Shown here piece after piece: positions 1-9,172 of a DNA stretch of 64,000 nt. The position numbers were made by a program, and so were the translations under genes. The DNA is taken from positions 23,811 to 87,810 of the forward strand of contig DGBN01000039.1 of the NCBI GenBank assembly GCA_002384815.1, given 5' to 3'. Within the stretch, counting starts at the first letter, position 1. Each line of letters starts with the position of its first letter. This DNA is from Oxalobacteraceae bacterium UBA4003. Its GTDB lineage: Bacteria; Pseudomonadota; Gammaproteobacteria; Burkholderiales; Burkholderiaceae_D. The notes below the pieces were generated by a model. The model ran no database searches. It was not told where the DNA came from and saw only the letters and a program-made list of their open reading frames with translations.

Positions 1-936
1 GAAGATCTCCTGCGTCTCGTTGCGTTTCTGGTATTCATGTTCCGACAGTTCGTTAAAACGCGCCAAGCGCGCTTTCGATTTGGCCTGACGCGCCTTCGGA
101 TTTTGACGCGACCATTCCAGTTCCTTTTGCAGCGCTTTTTGGCGCGCAGATTCGGTCGATTCTTCCTGCTTCAGACGTGCCTGTTTCTGATCGAGCCACG
201 ACGAATAGTTGCCTTTCCACGGAATGCCGCTACCGCGATCCAATTCGAGTATCCATTCGGCGGCGTTGTCGAGGAAGTAACGATCATGGGTGATGCCGAC
301 CACGGTACCCGGGAAGCGCAGCAGGAACTGCTCCAGCCATTCGACCGATTCCGCATCCAGATGGTTGGTCGGTTCATCGAGCAGCAGCATGTCAGGTTTG
401 GAAAGCAGCAGTTTGCACAGTGCGACGCGGCGCTTTTCACCGCCGGACAGCACGCTGATCTTGGCATCCCATGGTGGCAGGCGCAGTGCATCGGCAGCCA
501 TTTCCAGTTGTTGTTCAGGATTGTCACCGGCGGCAGTCGAGATGATCGCTTCCAGTCGGCCTTGTTCTGCGGCGAGCGCATCGAAGTCGGCGTCTGGTTC
601 GGCATAGGCAGCATAGACTGCTTCGAGCAGTGCTTTTGCTTCGAATACTTCGCCGAGGCCGGATTCGACTTCCTCGCGTACGGTTTTTTCCGGATCGAGT
701 TGTGGTTCTTGTGGCAGGTAACCGATGTTCAGGCCTGGCATAGGGCGCGCTTCGCCCTGGATGTCGGTATCGAGGCCGGCCATGATCTTCAGCAGCGTCG
801 ATTTGCCGGAGCCATTGGTACCCAGCACGCCGATTTTTGCGCCCGGGAAGAAGGACAGTGAGATGTCTTTCAGGATTTGACGTTTCGGTGGGACGATCTT
901 GCCCACGCGGTTCATGGTGTAGACGTAATTTGCCAT
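1..936 (-). CDS. ettA: Energy-dependent translational throttle protein EttA (ABC-F), partial
   Basis: This is the first 312 codons of an ABC-F ATPase; the 3' part lies beyond the left edge. ABC-F proteins have no membrane domain. EttA binds the ribosomal E site and gates the first elongation step according to ATP/ADP level (family knowledge). The protein starts MANYVYTMNRVGKIVPPKRQ, typical of EttA. Walker A GTNGSGKST is at residues 39-47, the LSGGEKRR signature is near 163 and DEPTNHLD near 187. The end of the fragment reads ARFNELSEHEYQKRNETQEIF, the EttA linker before the second ABC domain. The ATG at 936 matches the family start. It is divergent from kup. Confidence 0.93.
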   Translation of the reverse strand, partial: MANYVYTMNRVGKIVPPKRQILKDISLSFFPGAKIGVLGTNGSGKSTLLKIMAGLDTDIQGEARPMPGLNIGYLPQEPQLDPEKTVREEVESGLGEVFEAKALLEAVYAAYAEPDADFDALAAEQGRLEAIISTAAGDNPEQQLEMAADALRLPPWDAKISVLSGGEKRRVALCKLLLSKPDMLLLDEPTNHLDAESVEWLEQFLLRFPGTVVGITHDRYFLDNAAEWILELDRGSGIPWKGNYSSWLDQKQARLKQEESTESARQKALQKELEWSRQNPKARQAKSKARLARFNELSEHEYQKRNETQEIF

Positions 937-1192
937 TGTGATTTCAATAAAAGGTTGCTTGCCAAAGAGGTGGGTGCAAGGATAACCGATGGTGAGGCAG
1001 TGCGGTATGCACGACTGAGGATATGGCCTGAAAAACAGAATTAAAGACGAAATATTTTCGGGTTTGTAAATACCGGAGACAAGGATTCAACGCAGACGCA
1101 ACACTGTGCATGCATGCAACCCCGTTTTTCTTGCATTATGGAGTGGCTTATTCTATTGTGCGATGCACAATCCCCTCTAAAGAGAGCATTCT

Positions 1193-3070
1193 TTGTCTGC
1201 ACCAGATAAAAAAAACAGTCTCGCCGCATTGACGCTGGCGGCTGTCGGCATCGTCTATGGCGATATCGGTACCAGCCCTTTATATACGATGAAGGAAGTG
1301 TTCTCCAAAGAGCACGGCCTTGCACTCACCCCCGATAATTTGCTCGGCGTGGTTTCGCTGATCGTCTGGGGTCTGATCATCATCGTTTCGCTCAAATACG
1401 TCACCCTGGTGCTGCGTGCGAATAATCGTGGCGAAGGCGGCATCATGGCGCTGATGGCGCTGGCACTTTCTTCGGTGACCAAACATTCACGCTGGTATTT
1501 TCCATTGATGGTAATGGGTTTGTTCGGCGCGACATTGTTCTACGGCGACAGCGTGATTACCCCTGCGATTTCTGTTCTGTCGGCGGTAGAAGGCTTGAGT
1601 GTTGCCACATCCGCTTTCGATCCTTATGTTGTGCCATTGACGGTTGCAGTACTGGTCGGTTTGTATTCGCTGCAAGCCAAGGGCACTGCAGGCATCGGCA
1701 AATGGTTCGGCCCCGTCATGATTGTGTGGTTCGGCTCGCTGGCCACGATGGGTGTCATCAATATCATTGAAGCACCGCAAATTCTGGCTGCGTTGAATCC
1801 CTTGTACGCATGGCACTTTTTGGACGGTAATCGCTTCCTTGCTTTCATTGCTCTGGGCGCGGTGGTGCTGGCGTTCACCGGTGCGGAAGCCTTGTACGCC
1901 GATATGGGTCACTTTGGCGCCAAACCGATACGCATGGCGTGGTTCATGGTTGCCTTCCCTGGCCTCGCATTGAATTATCTGGGGCAGGGCGCCTTGCTGA
2001 TGTTGAATCCATCGGCTGTCAGCAACCCCTTCTATCAGCAACTTGGTCCGTGGAGTGTGTATCCGCTGGTGGTGCTGGCGACAATGGCGACGATTATCGC
2101 TTCGCAAGCGACGATCTCGGGGACCTTCTCGATGACCAAGCAGGCGATTGCGCTGGGCTTCCTGCCGCGCATGAAAATCGAATTCACGTCGGCCAGCCAG
2201 ATCGGTCAGATTTACATCCCGGCGGTGAACTGGCTGCAAATGACCGTGGTGGTGTTTGCAGTGATCGGCTTCGGTTCCTCATCCAATCTGGCGGCGGCAT
2301 ACGGCATTGCGGTGACGGCAACCATGCTGGTGACGACGATACTGACTTTCTTCGTGATTCGCTATCGCTGGAAATACAACCTGATCCTGTGCATTGCCGC
2401 GACCGGTTTCTTCCTGGTGATCGACGTCGCCTTCTTCTCGGCCAACATGATGAAGCTGTTTCATGGCGGCTGGTTTCCGCTGTTGCTCGGTTCCTTCCTG
2501 TTTACGATGATGCTGACATGGAAGCGCGGGCGCGAACTGGTGTTCGAGAATCTGCAAAAGCATGCGATCCCACTGGAGGATTTTCTGACTTCGCTGTTCA
2601 TTTCGCCGCCTGCGCGTGTGCCTGGCACGGCCATTTTCCTGCGTGGCGAATCGGATGGCGTGCCGCATGCGATGCTGCATAATCTGTCGCACAACAAGGT
2701 CTTGCACGAGCGCGTCGTTTTTCTGACCGTGCACATGATGGAGGTGCCGTATGTGCCGGTAGCGGATCAGGTCAGGATCGAACATCTGGGCGACGACTGC
2801 TATCAGATGAATGTGAGCTACGGCTTCAAGAACGTGCCGGATATTCCTGCTGCACTTTATCTTGCGCAGGATCAGGGGCTGGAATTCGAGATGATGGAAA
2901 CTTCGTTCTTCATTGCGCGCCAAACAGTTGTTGCCAACCCTGTACGCGGCATGGCCTTGTGGCGTGAGCATATCTTTGTTGCGATGTCGCGCCATGCACG
3001 CGGTGCAGCCGACTATTATCAAATTCCATCGAACCGCGTGATTGAACTGGGTACCAAGGTGGAGATTTAA
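1193..3070 (+). CDS. kup: Kup-family low-affinity potassium uptake protein
   Basis: Inner-membrane K+ transporter of the KUP/HAK/KT family, probably working by K+/H+ symport (family knowledge). The 625 residues match the usual length of about 620. The N-terminal motif GDIGTSPLY is at residues 23-31. About twelve hydrophobic segments fill the first 450 residues, followed by a cytoplasmic C-terminal domain. The start is a TTG, preceded by a purine-rich AAAGAGAG about 7 nt upstream; the only nearby upstream ATG (1163) runs straight into a stop. It is monocistronic and followed by a strong hairpin terminator shared with convergent rarD. Confidence 0.93.
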   Translation: MSAPDKKNSLAALTLAAVGIVYGDIGTSPLYTMKEVFSKEHGLALTPDNLLGVVSLIVWGLIIIVSLKYVTLVLRANNRGEGGIMALMALALSSVTKHSRWYFPLMVMGLFGATLFYGDSVITPAISVLSAVEGLSVATSAFDPYVVPLTVAVLVGLYSLQAKGTAGIGKWFGPVMIVWFGSLATMGVINIIEAPQILAALNPLYAWHFLDGNRFLAFIALGAVVLAFTGAEALYADMGHFGAKPIRMAWFMVAFPGLALNYLGQGALLMLNPSAVSNPFYQQLGPWSVYPLVVLATMATIIASQATISGTFSMTKQAIALGFLPRMKIEFTSASQIGQIYIPAVNWLQMTVVVFAVIGFGSSSNLAAAYGIAVTATMLVTTILTFFVIRYRWKYNLILCIAATGFFLVIDVAFFSANMMKLFHGGWFPLLLGSFLFTMMLTWKRGRELVFENLQKHAIPLEDFLTSLFISPPARVPGTAIFLRGESDGVPHAMLHNLSHNKVLHERVVFLTVHMMEVPYVPVADQVRIEHLGDDCYQMNVSYGFKNVPDIPAALYLAQDQGLEFEMMETSFFIARQTVVANPVRGMALWREHIFVAMSRHARGAADYYQIPSNRVIELGTKVEI

Positions 3071-3085
3071 GCGCAATGCGCATGC

Positions 3086-3116
3086 AAAAAAGGGACAACA
3101 TGCTTGTCCCTTTTTT
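3086..3116. terminator. Bidirectional terminator between kup and rarD
   Basis: A perfect 13-bp stem (AAAAAAGGGACAA / TTGTCCCTTTTTT) with a 5-nt loop CATGC. It has A and T runs on both sides, so it can stop kup (+) and rarD (-). Its left half is identical over 17 nt to the hairpin at 4262-4294. Confidence 0.85.
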
Positions 3117-3136
3117 ATTCATGGCGTTCACGCGTG

Positions 3137-4018
3137 TCAGGAAACCTGCTGTCGACGCCAGCTTTGCCAGATGCCATCCAGTGAATACAGGCCAAGCGCG
3201 ACCCAGATGGCGGCGAAACCGATCAAACGCGCTCCGCCAAACGGCTCGTGATACAGCCAGATGCCGACTATCAGTTGCAATGATGGTGTGATGTACTGCA
3301 TCAAGCCCATGGTTGAAAGCGGCACCAGGCGGGCGGCCGCGCCAAACAGCAGCAGGGGAATGGCAGTGATCGGGCCGGAAGCCAGCATCAACCATTTTGT
3401 ACTGGTCGACGCATCAGCGAATCCATGTGCGCCCTGTGTAGTCATTACCAGCAGCGAAACGACGGCCAGCGGAAACAGCAGCATGGTTTCCAGCGACAGA
3501 CCTTCCAGTGTGCCCAGCGATGCTGTCTTGCGCAGCAGTCCGTACAGGCCGAAGGTAATGCCCAGCAGCAGGCTGATCCATGGCGGATGCCCGTTTTGCC
3601 ACGTCAGCCAGAGGACGCCGATCGCTGCCATGCCGACGGCCATCCATTGCAGGCGACGCAGCCGTTCGCCAAGTATCATCGAACCCAGCAGCACATTGAC
3701 CAGCGGTGTCATGAAATAGCCAAGGCTGGCATCGATCACACGATCGTGATTGACCGACCAGATATACAGATACCAGTTGCTCGACAAAAGCAGTGCGCTG
3801 GCAGTGAATCCTGCCAACACCCGGGGTTGGCGCAGGACTGGTTTCAGCCACGCCCATTGCCTGCGCACGCTCAGTACAATTGCCAGAAATGCCAATGCCC
3901 ACACCATGCGATACATCAAGACTTCCAGCGGCGGAATTTCCAGCAGCGACTTGAAGTAAATCGGAAACATGCCCCAGATTACATAGGCGCAAAACGCATA
4001 GAGTATGCCGGGATTCAT
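3137..4018 (-). CDS. rarD: RarD-type EamA-family permease
   Basis: Integral membrane protein of the drug/metabolite transporter superfamily, annotated RarD in enterobacteria; the substrate is not known. From the ATG at 4018 it is 293 residues, with about ten hydrophobic helices in two EamA repeats. The N-terminus MNPGILYAFCAYVIWGMFPIYFK aligns well with E. coli RarD (LLALAAYFIWGIAPAYFK). A TTG at 4048 would add ten residues, but the ATG fits the family better. It converges on kup across a shared terminator. Confidence 0.87.
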   Translation of the reverse strand: MNPGILYAFCAYVIWGMFPIYFKSLLEIPPLEVLMYRMVWALAFLAIVLSVRRQWAWLKPVLRQPRVLAGFTASALLLSSNWYLYIWSVNHDRVIDASLGYFMTPLVNVLLGSMILGERLRRLQWMAVGMAAIGVLWLTWQNGHPPWISLLLGITFGLYGLLRKTASLGTLEGLSLETMLLFPLAVVSLLVMTTQGAHGFADASTSTKWLMLASGPITAIPLLLFGAAARLVPLSTMGLMQYITPSLQLIVGIWLYHEPFGGARLIGFAAIWVALGLYSLDGIWQSWRRQQVS

Positions 4019-4356
4019 GGCGATAATTAGAAGGAAGGGGTGAGGCAACCGGTTTTAAAACCCCGGGAGCAGGGCTGGGACAGGCAAGAATTATCCCAGT
4101 AATCCTGAAAGTGCGTTGGCACCTTGCTTTTGTGCTTAGTTGCCAGGGATGTTCTGAATTGGAAGGAATGTTGCGGGAGTTGAATAGTGACGTTTTTCGG
4201 TGATCGGGAAACGGCGCCATGCGAACAAAAACGAAGTGGCTTGCGTATGATGCGGTGAATAAAAAAGGGACAACATGATGGGTTGTCCCTTTTTGTCCGG
4301 CTTCGGATGGTTTCTATAAATTAAGCAATGTTTTTATCACCCGTTAAAGAGACTGG
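4019..4356. other. Intergenic region between rarD and a TonB receptor gene
   Basis: About 340 bp without a supportable ORF. It presumably holds the rarD promoter (minus strand). At 4262-4294 it holds the terminator hairpin described separately. I see no other structure. Confidence 0.6.
4262..4294. terminator. Hairpin terminator, near-copy of the one at 3086
   Basis: A perfect 13-bp stem AAAAAGGGACAAC / GTTGTCCCTTTTT with a 7-nt loop. On the minus strand it lies just after the TonB receptor stop, so it is the likely terminator of that gene. The 17 nt at 4261-4277 are the same as those at 3086-3102. Confidence 0.8.
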
Positions 4357-6570
4357 TCAGAACGTGTAGTTGGCTGATATCCACAGGCGACGGCGCTCAA
4401 AGTTGCCGACATACTCTGGCGCGTTCGATGCGGCTCCGCCACTAGTAACAGCAGGATATTTCGCAAAATCCTTGTCCAGCAGGTTATTGATAGCCATATT
4501 GATCGTCAATGACTTGTTCACCTTGTAATCTGCACCCAGATTAAGCATGTGATAAGCCTTGTAATTGCCTAACAGTGCCTTGGTGTTGGTGCCGGCAACA
4601 TCGTCGTCGCGGAAACGTTCGCTGTTGTAGCTATGCTGTGCCCATAAACCCAGGTTTTGACTGTAATGCCAATTCAGTCTCGTATGGAACACATGCCTGG
4701 ACGTATTATTCAAAGGATCTCCTTTGTTGTCGCCGGTTTTTTGTTCGCTATCCGTAAAAGTGTAGTTGGCGTTCAGTTTCCATGCCGGCGCAAATTGCCA
4801 GAACGTGCCCAATTCCACACCGCGCACTGAAGCACTGTCGACGTTGATCGAACGCGATGCATTTGTGTTGCCATTGATGTCGGTAAATGTCTCGGAGCCA
4901 ATCGCGTCTTCCATATCCGTATGGAAGACGGTTGCATTGAATCCAAAGCCTTTCAAATCATCAAAGCGGAAGCCCAGTTCTGTGCTGGTACTTTTCTCGG
5001 GTTTTAAATCCGGATTGCCCCATTGCGGGCGAGTTGGATCGCCTTGACGGCCGTAACCGACAACGCCATCAAACAATTGCTCTAAACCTGGTGTGCGGTA
5101 GCCCTTGCTGATGCCGCCTTTGACGGTCCAGTAATCGCTTGCATTCCATACCAGATAGGCGCGCGGCGTTGTTGCGCCGCCGAATGTGCTGTGATCATCA
5201 TGTCGCATGCCCACCGTTAGTGCCAAATCTTCCCGCATGCGCCATTCGTTTTCAGCAAAGACGCTGGTTTGGTCGTATGTGAACTTGGATGTTGCCAGAC
5301 CTTCGACCATTTCGGCATCCAGATACTGCCCGCCCAAAGTCAGCATGTTATTGCCTATAGAGGTGACCCATTTGGAATCAAAAATGGTGCTTTGAGATTC
5401 CAGCACGCGAGGTGTGCCAGGAATTTTTCCTGGCGGGGCGGTATGGACAGTTCCGTCAGGTCTGAGCTGGCCGGGAATCAGGCGGCCTATGGTTTCGGTT
5501 TTGTTGTGTGACACGCTGGATTCCAGCACGCTGTCAGCCAAGCGCCATGTATGCGCGAGTGTTATCTGATCGCGGTTGAATTCCTGCTGCGAGCCGTAGC
5601 CCGGAATTTGCAAACGATTGCCTTTGGCAGGATCTACGTAGGAGATCGTACCGATCTGACCACGGCTATTATCGTATTTTTGCTTTACCTGATCTATATC
5701 GAGGTACAGGTCGTGATTTTTATTCGGTGTAACCGTCAGTCGAGCGCCGACCGTATTTACATCACCACTAACAGGATCTCTACCGGTATTTAAAGCTGGA
5801 AAAGCTCCGCTTCCCTTGCCTTCCCACTGGATATCGGATGCATCGCGCTTGTATTTGCGTGCGCGCACCTGCAGCCCCAGCAAGCCATCTACCAGCGGGC
5901 CACTCAGGTACAAACTGCCGGCACGGGAGTCGCCGTATTCGGAATGTTCGTGCAAGGTCGTTTCGGCAGTGACTGTACCGCCCCAGGTTTTGCCTACCTT
6001 GCGGGTGATGATATTGACGACACCGCCCATCGCATCAGAACCGTAGAGAGTTGCCATTGGGCCACGAATGACTTCGATACGTTCGATTGCCGAAGGAGGT
6101 GGCATAAAGGTTGACGCAGAATCTCCAAAGCCGTTCGGTACTACATTGCCAGCGGGATTTTGACGACGGCCGTCAATCAGAATAAGGGTATATGCGCTAC
6201 CGAGGCCGCGCATTTGAATGCTCAAACCACCGGTTTTTCCGACCGAAGAAGTGACGTCAACGCCTTCGACATTGCTCAATGCTTCGGCAATGCTGCTGAC
6301 ACGGTTTGATTGCAATTCTTCGCGGGTAATCACGGTAATGCTGGCCGGCGCATTCTTGATTTCCTGTTCAAAGCCGGATGCGCTCACTACGGTCTCTTTC
6401 AACTGTTGATCGGGTGCTGCATCTTGAGCGTGAGCGCTTCCTGCTGTCGCAGCGATGACGGCCAGGGGCCAGGTCAGACGTGCCAGGCGCGCCAGTCCGT
6501 TTTCTTTGCGGGAATGATTTGCTGCAGCGGGAAAGGGGCGTGCAAGATCCGTCAGATGCCGTGATGCCAT
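4357..6570 (-). CDS. TonB-dependent outer-membrane receptor, FepA/CirA-like
   Basis: Outer-membrane gated channel for a ferric chelate, energised by TonB; the ligand is unknown. The protein is 737 residues. A long N-terminal signal region ends near AGSAHA-QD (about residue 49), followed by a TonB-box-like ETVVSASG near 58 and a plug domain with RGLGSAYTLILIDGRR and RIEVIRGPMATLYGSDAMGGVVNIIT. A beta-barrel follows, ending in the outer-membrane signature WISANYTF. The plug most resembles catecholate-siderophore/colicin receptors (FepA, CirA). It has no N-terminal STN domain, unlike the two receptors later in the window, so it should not signal to an anti-sigma factor. A candidate Fur box lies upstream at 6688-6704. 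Confidence 0.9.
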   Translation of the reverse strand: MASRHLTDLARPFPAAANHSRKENGLARLARLTWPLAVIAATAGSAHAQDAAPDQQLKETVVSASGFEQEIKNAPASITVITREELQSNRVSSIAEALSNVEGVDVTSSVGKTGGLSIQMRGLGSAYTLILIDGRRQNPAGNVVPNGFGDSASTFMPPPSAIERIEVIRGPMATLYGSDAMGGVVNIITRKVGKTWGGTVTAETTLHEHSEYGDSRAGSLYLSGPLVDGLLGLQVRARKYKRDASDIQWEGKGSGAFPALNTGRDPVSGDVNTVGARLTVTPNKNHDLYLDIDQVKQKYDNSRGQIGTISYVDPAKGNRLQIPGYGSQQEFNRDQITLAHTWRLADSVLESSVSHNKTETIGRLIPGQLRPDGTVHTAPPGKIPGTPRVLESQSTIFDSKWVTSIGNNMLTLGGQYLDAEMVEGLATSKFTYDQTSVFAENEWRMREDLALTVGMRHDDHSTFGGATTPRAYLVWNASDYWTVKGGISKGYRTPGLEQLFDGVVGYGRQGDPTRPQWGNPDLKPEKSTSTELGFRFDDLKGFGFNATVFHTDMEDAIGSETFTDINGNTNASRSINVDSASVRGVELGTFWQFAPAWKLNANYTFTDSEQKTGDNKGDPLNNTSRHVFHTRLNWHYSQNLGLWAQHSYNSERFRDDDVAGTNTKALLGNYKAYHMLNLGADYKVNKSLTINMAINNLLDKDFAKYPAVTSGGAASNAPEYVGNFERRRLWISANYTF

Positions 6571-6687
6571 GTTTTGAAATGCTCCGGATGAATAACCAAC
6601 AATGAGAATGGCTGGCTAATACAACACACGGAAACGCGGCAGTTTGGCTGGCTGGGAATATAAATTTAACTAAATTTTAACATACAG

Positions 6688-6704
6688 TTGAGAATTATTC
6701 GCAG
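6688..6704 (-). promoter_or_regulatory. Candidate Fur box for the TonB receptor
   Basis: TTGAGAATTATTCGCAG resembles a degenerate Fur site (GAATAATTCTC on the coding strand). It lies about 120 bp upstream of the receptor ATG in a very AT-rich stretch. It fits the role of the gene but is weaker than the sites at 40520 and 53255. Confidence 0.5.
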
Positions 6705-6897
6705 TACCATCTGCGGAATAACTATGTAAGCCCATATAAATAATCGCCAAGCCTTTGAATTAATGGAGATTTATATTTGGACGAATATACATATGTGTTG
6801 CCGGTTTGCATTTGAAGATGATTTTTCTCGGCAGGAAATGCAAGAAGGAATAGTGGCGCTTGAGGCCGATATCTTGCGTTATCAATGACTCTGGAAT

Positions 6898-6931
6898 AAA
6901 AATCGGCACTTTCATGGAAGTGTCGATTTTT
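6898..6931 (-). terminator. Terminator after the GGDEF gene
   Basis: A 14-bp stem AAAAATCGGCACTT / AAGTGTCGATTTTT with one G-U pair and a 6-nt loop. Read on the minus strand it lies about 50 nt after the stop of the diguanylate cyclase gene. Confidence 0.75.
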
Positions 6932-6980
6932 ATTTTGTTGCAGGATGATCGATGATTTTGCCACTCCGGGCGAAGCGCAA

Positions 6981-8060
6981 TCAGCCGGGAGCCGGCTCGT
7001 CGAAGAAAAATTCAACCGATTCGGATTTCTTGTCGGCATGCAACAAGCCCTGTTCGAGCAGGGCGTCGTAATAGCAAACCTGGTTGCGCCCATGATCCTT
7101 GGCGTAATACAGCGCCTGATCGGCATGCCCGAGTATGACTACCGGTGTCTCATGCGAAATGCTGGCGAAGCCGATGCTCACGGTAATTTGTCCAACTTGC
7201 GGAAATGCATATTGTTCGATATTTGAACGGAAGCGTTCAAATATCATCTGTGCATCGGCTCGCGTAGTGGAGCGTAGCAGGATGACAAACTCTTCGCCGC
7301 CGAAACGGAACACGCGATCCTGTGCGCGGAAGGAGGCGCGCAATACGTTGGCGACCAGAATGAGTACCTCGTCGCCATACAGATGGCCGAAGTCGTCGTT
7401 GACGCGCTTGAAGTGATCGATGTCTATCACCGCCAGCCATTGGGCTTTGACGTCGGCATGCTGACGCCGTTCTTCAGTGCCGCGCGGTGCTGCGTCAGCC
7501 GGTTTTGCACTGACCATGCGCGCAAATTTTTCATCGAAGGTTTTGCGGTTCAGCAAACCCGTCAGCGAATCGCGTTCGCTGTAATCCAGCAGGCTTTGGT
7601 AATTGCGGTATACGCTGAGTATGCCTTCCATCACCTGCAGCATCTGCGGTGTGAATGGCGTGTCGTTCACGATTTCAAGACAGGTCGATACCTTGTCGTT
7701 TTGCCAGATCGGAATCCACAATGCATGCTGACCGTTTGCCCGCACTTCTTCCAGGCGATTCTTGCGTTGCGCAATGCACGACACCAGACCGGGATAGGTC
7801 ACGATGGTTTCGCCCATGAGTTCGGAGGCGGATGTTTCCTCATCCAAGGTTTGTACTTTGCCGTCCGAAATCCAGATGCGGGGGCGAATCAGGAGATCGC
7901 CGCGTGACTGAAATAATTCCATCACACGTGCGTGATTGACGCCTACCATGTTCAGTAATGCCGTCATGACCGAGGTGTCGAGCAAATCGTGGTCGCGATG
8001 AGCGGTGATCTCCACCAGATGATCCAGCAGAGAAGCCATCAATGGTTCGGGAGTTGTCAC
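6981..8060 (-). CDS. GGDEF-domain diguanylate cyclase with an N-terminal sensory region
   Basis: Probably makes cyclic di-GMP from two GTP (family knowledge). The 359-residue protein has an N-terminal region of about 160 residues without membrane segments, probably GAF-like. A GGDEF domain follows, from about DSLTGLLNRKTFDEKFARM (near 165) to the C-terminus. The catalytic loop reads RFGGEEF (GGEEF, an active variant), with DIDHFKRVNDDFGHLYGD for Mg/GTP binding. I see no clear RxxD inhibitory site before the loop. The GTG at 8060 gives the longest form; an ATG at 8039 (MASLLDHL) is an equally possible start. It stands alone with its own terminator. The signal sensed is unknown. Confidence 0.88.
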   Translation of the reverse strand: MTTPEPLMASLLDHLVEITAHRDHDLLDTSVMTALLNMVGVNHARVMELFQSRGDLLIRPRIWISDGKVQTLDEETSASELMGETIVTYPGLVSCIAQRKNRLEEVRANGQHALWIPIWQNDKVSTCLEIVNDTPFTPQMLQVMEGILSVYRNYQSLLDYSERDSLTGLLNRKTFDEKFARMVSAKPADAAPRGTEERRQHADVKAQWLAVIDIDHFKRVNDDFGHLYGDEVLILVANVLRASFRAQDRVFRFGGEEFVILLRSTTRADAQMIFERFRSNIEQYAFPQVGQITVSIGFASISHETPVVILGHADQALYYAKDHGRNQVCYYDALLEQGLLHADKKSESVEFFFDEPAPG

Positions 8061-8572
8061 AAGATGCCTATGCGTTTGCGCAGGTCGATATGTTTTGAGG
8101 TAAGCATGAGGCGTGACTTCAAGAAAAATTTTCTATCAAGAGAAGCTGATTTCAAGAACGCAACAAAGACCAAATGTCTGATTTTTTTATGGTTTTACAC
8201 CGCATGGGCTGGGCTCATTCTAGCTGAATAGACTTGTGCAGCATCACTAGTTTCTTTTGAGTAACTATATTTTACCTTTCACTTTATTTTCTGCTATGGC
8301 GCGAGTTGCACTCAACCAACAAGGCATTTCCTGAAATGTAACAAATATATTTCCTTGTGGTAACTATGTGGGTGCGGCCTCCAATCTCTTGAGCGGAGGT
8401 GTCCCGGTTTGATAAAAAATGATGACCACGTTTTGCCTTGCCCGCGGGCATCTTGTGGCGCGCTGCCATGATTGTGCCCATCGATAAAACATTGAGGATG
8501 TGGATGCTTTTTCCAATAAGCTGCTAACTTATTTCGATTTTTCCATTCGCTATTTTTAACAAGCGTTCGTCC
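8061..8572. other. AT-rich intergenic region before the MocA-like gene
   Basis: About 510 bp between two divergently transcribed genes. No ORF, RNA gene or strong hairpin could be supported. It presumably holds both promoters. Read for a Moco-type riboswitch, no convincing element was seen. Confidence 0.5.
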
Positions 8573-9172
8573 ATGCAATCACAACATCACGATCACATTG
8601 TCGGCATTTTGCTGGCGGCAGGAAAAGGTGTGCGCTTTGATCCGTCCGGTACGCAAAACAAGTTGCTGCAAACCACCATGAGCGGAGACAAAGTTGTGGT
8701 CGCCGCCGCAACAGCTTTGCTGTCTGCGCTGCCGCTGGTTACCGCAGTTGTTCGCGACGCGAACGATGCAGTCGCCGCCGAATTATCAAACCTGGGATGC
8801 CAGCTTGTTGTTTGTCCCGATGCGGACAAGGGCATGGGCATCTCTCTGGTTTGCGCATTAGAGCAGAGCCGGCATGCAGCCGGGTGGATCATTGGTTTGG
8901 GTGATATGCCCGGTGTGCAAACGACAACGATTGCAGCACTGGCAGATGAACTCAGGAATGGCGCCGATATAGTCGTGCCGTTTTATAAAGGTGAGCGCGG
9001 CAATCCGGTGGGCTTCGGCGCAAGGCATATTTCCGAATTACTTCGCCTCGGTGGTGATCAGGGCGCACGCGCCTTGCTGAAAATCCATCCGCTTACAAGG
9101 GTCGAGGTCAATGATCCGGGCATCCATTACGACATTGACACCTCAGCAGATCTACAATCCTCCGGGGATTAG
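8573..9172 (+). CDS. MocA/MobA-like molybdenum cofactor nucleotidyltransferase
   Basis: A 199-residue NTP transferase fold. The N-terminus GILLAAGKGVRFDPSGTQNKLL is the LAAGxGxR...K nucleotide-binding signature. WIIGLGDMPG carries the GDMP metal site, and GNPVGF lies near residue 140. The best fit is molybdopterin cytidylyltransferase (MocA), which makes the MCD cofactor used by xanthine-dehydrogenase/IorB-type enzymes (family knowledge). The neighbouring iorAB-xdhC genes on the far side of the LysR gene support that role. MobA (guanylyl transfer) is the alternative but fits the context less well. The stop at 9170-9172 directly abuts the stop of the convergent LysR gene. Confidence 0.82.
   Translation: MQSQHHDHIVGILLAAGKGVRFDPSGTQNKLLQTTMSGDKVVVAAATALLSALPLVTAVVRDANDAVAAELSNLGCQLVVCPDADKGMGISLVCALEQSRHAAGWIIGLGDMPGVQTTTIAALADELRNGADIVVPFYKGERGNPVGFGARHISELLRLGGDQGARALLKIHPLTRVEVNDPGIHYDIDTSADLQSSGD

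Larger units (their letters stand above)
6571..6980. other. Intergenic region upstream of the FepA/CirA-like receptor
   Basis: About 410 bp, AT-rich, with no supportable gene. It contains the candidate Fur box (6688-6704) and a terminator hairpin for the GGDEF gene (6898-6931). No further structure was recognised. Confidence 0.6.

Noticed and set aside
37..861. 274-aa plus-strand ORF at the left edge
   Set aside because: It lies antisense to ettA, which has clear ABC-F motifs; its own sequence is low-complexity and unlike any family.
1487..2239. 250-aa ORF antisense to kup
   Set aside because: Composition (H, R, Q rich) is typical of a shadow of a membrane protein gene.
8061..8572. Possible Moco riboswitch before the MocA-like gene
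   Set aside because: No paired structure resembling the Moco element could be traced; the region is AT-rich and unstructured.
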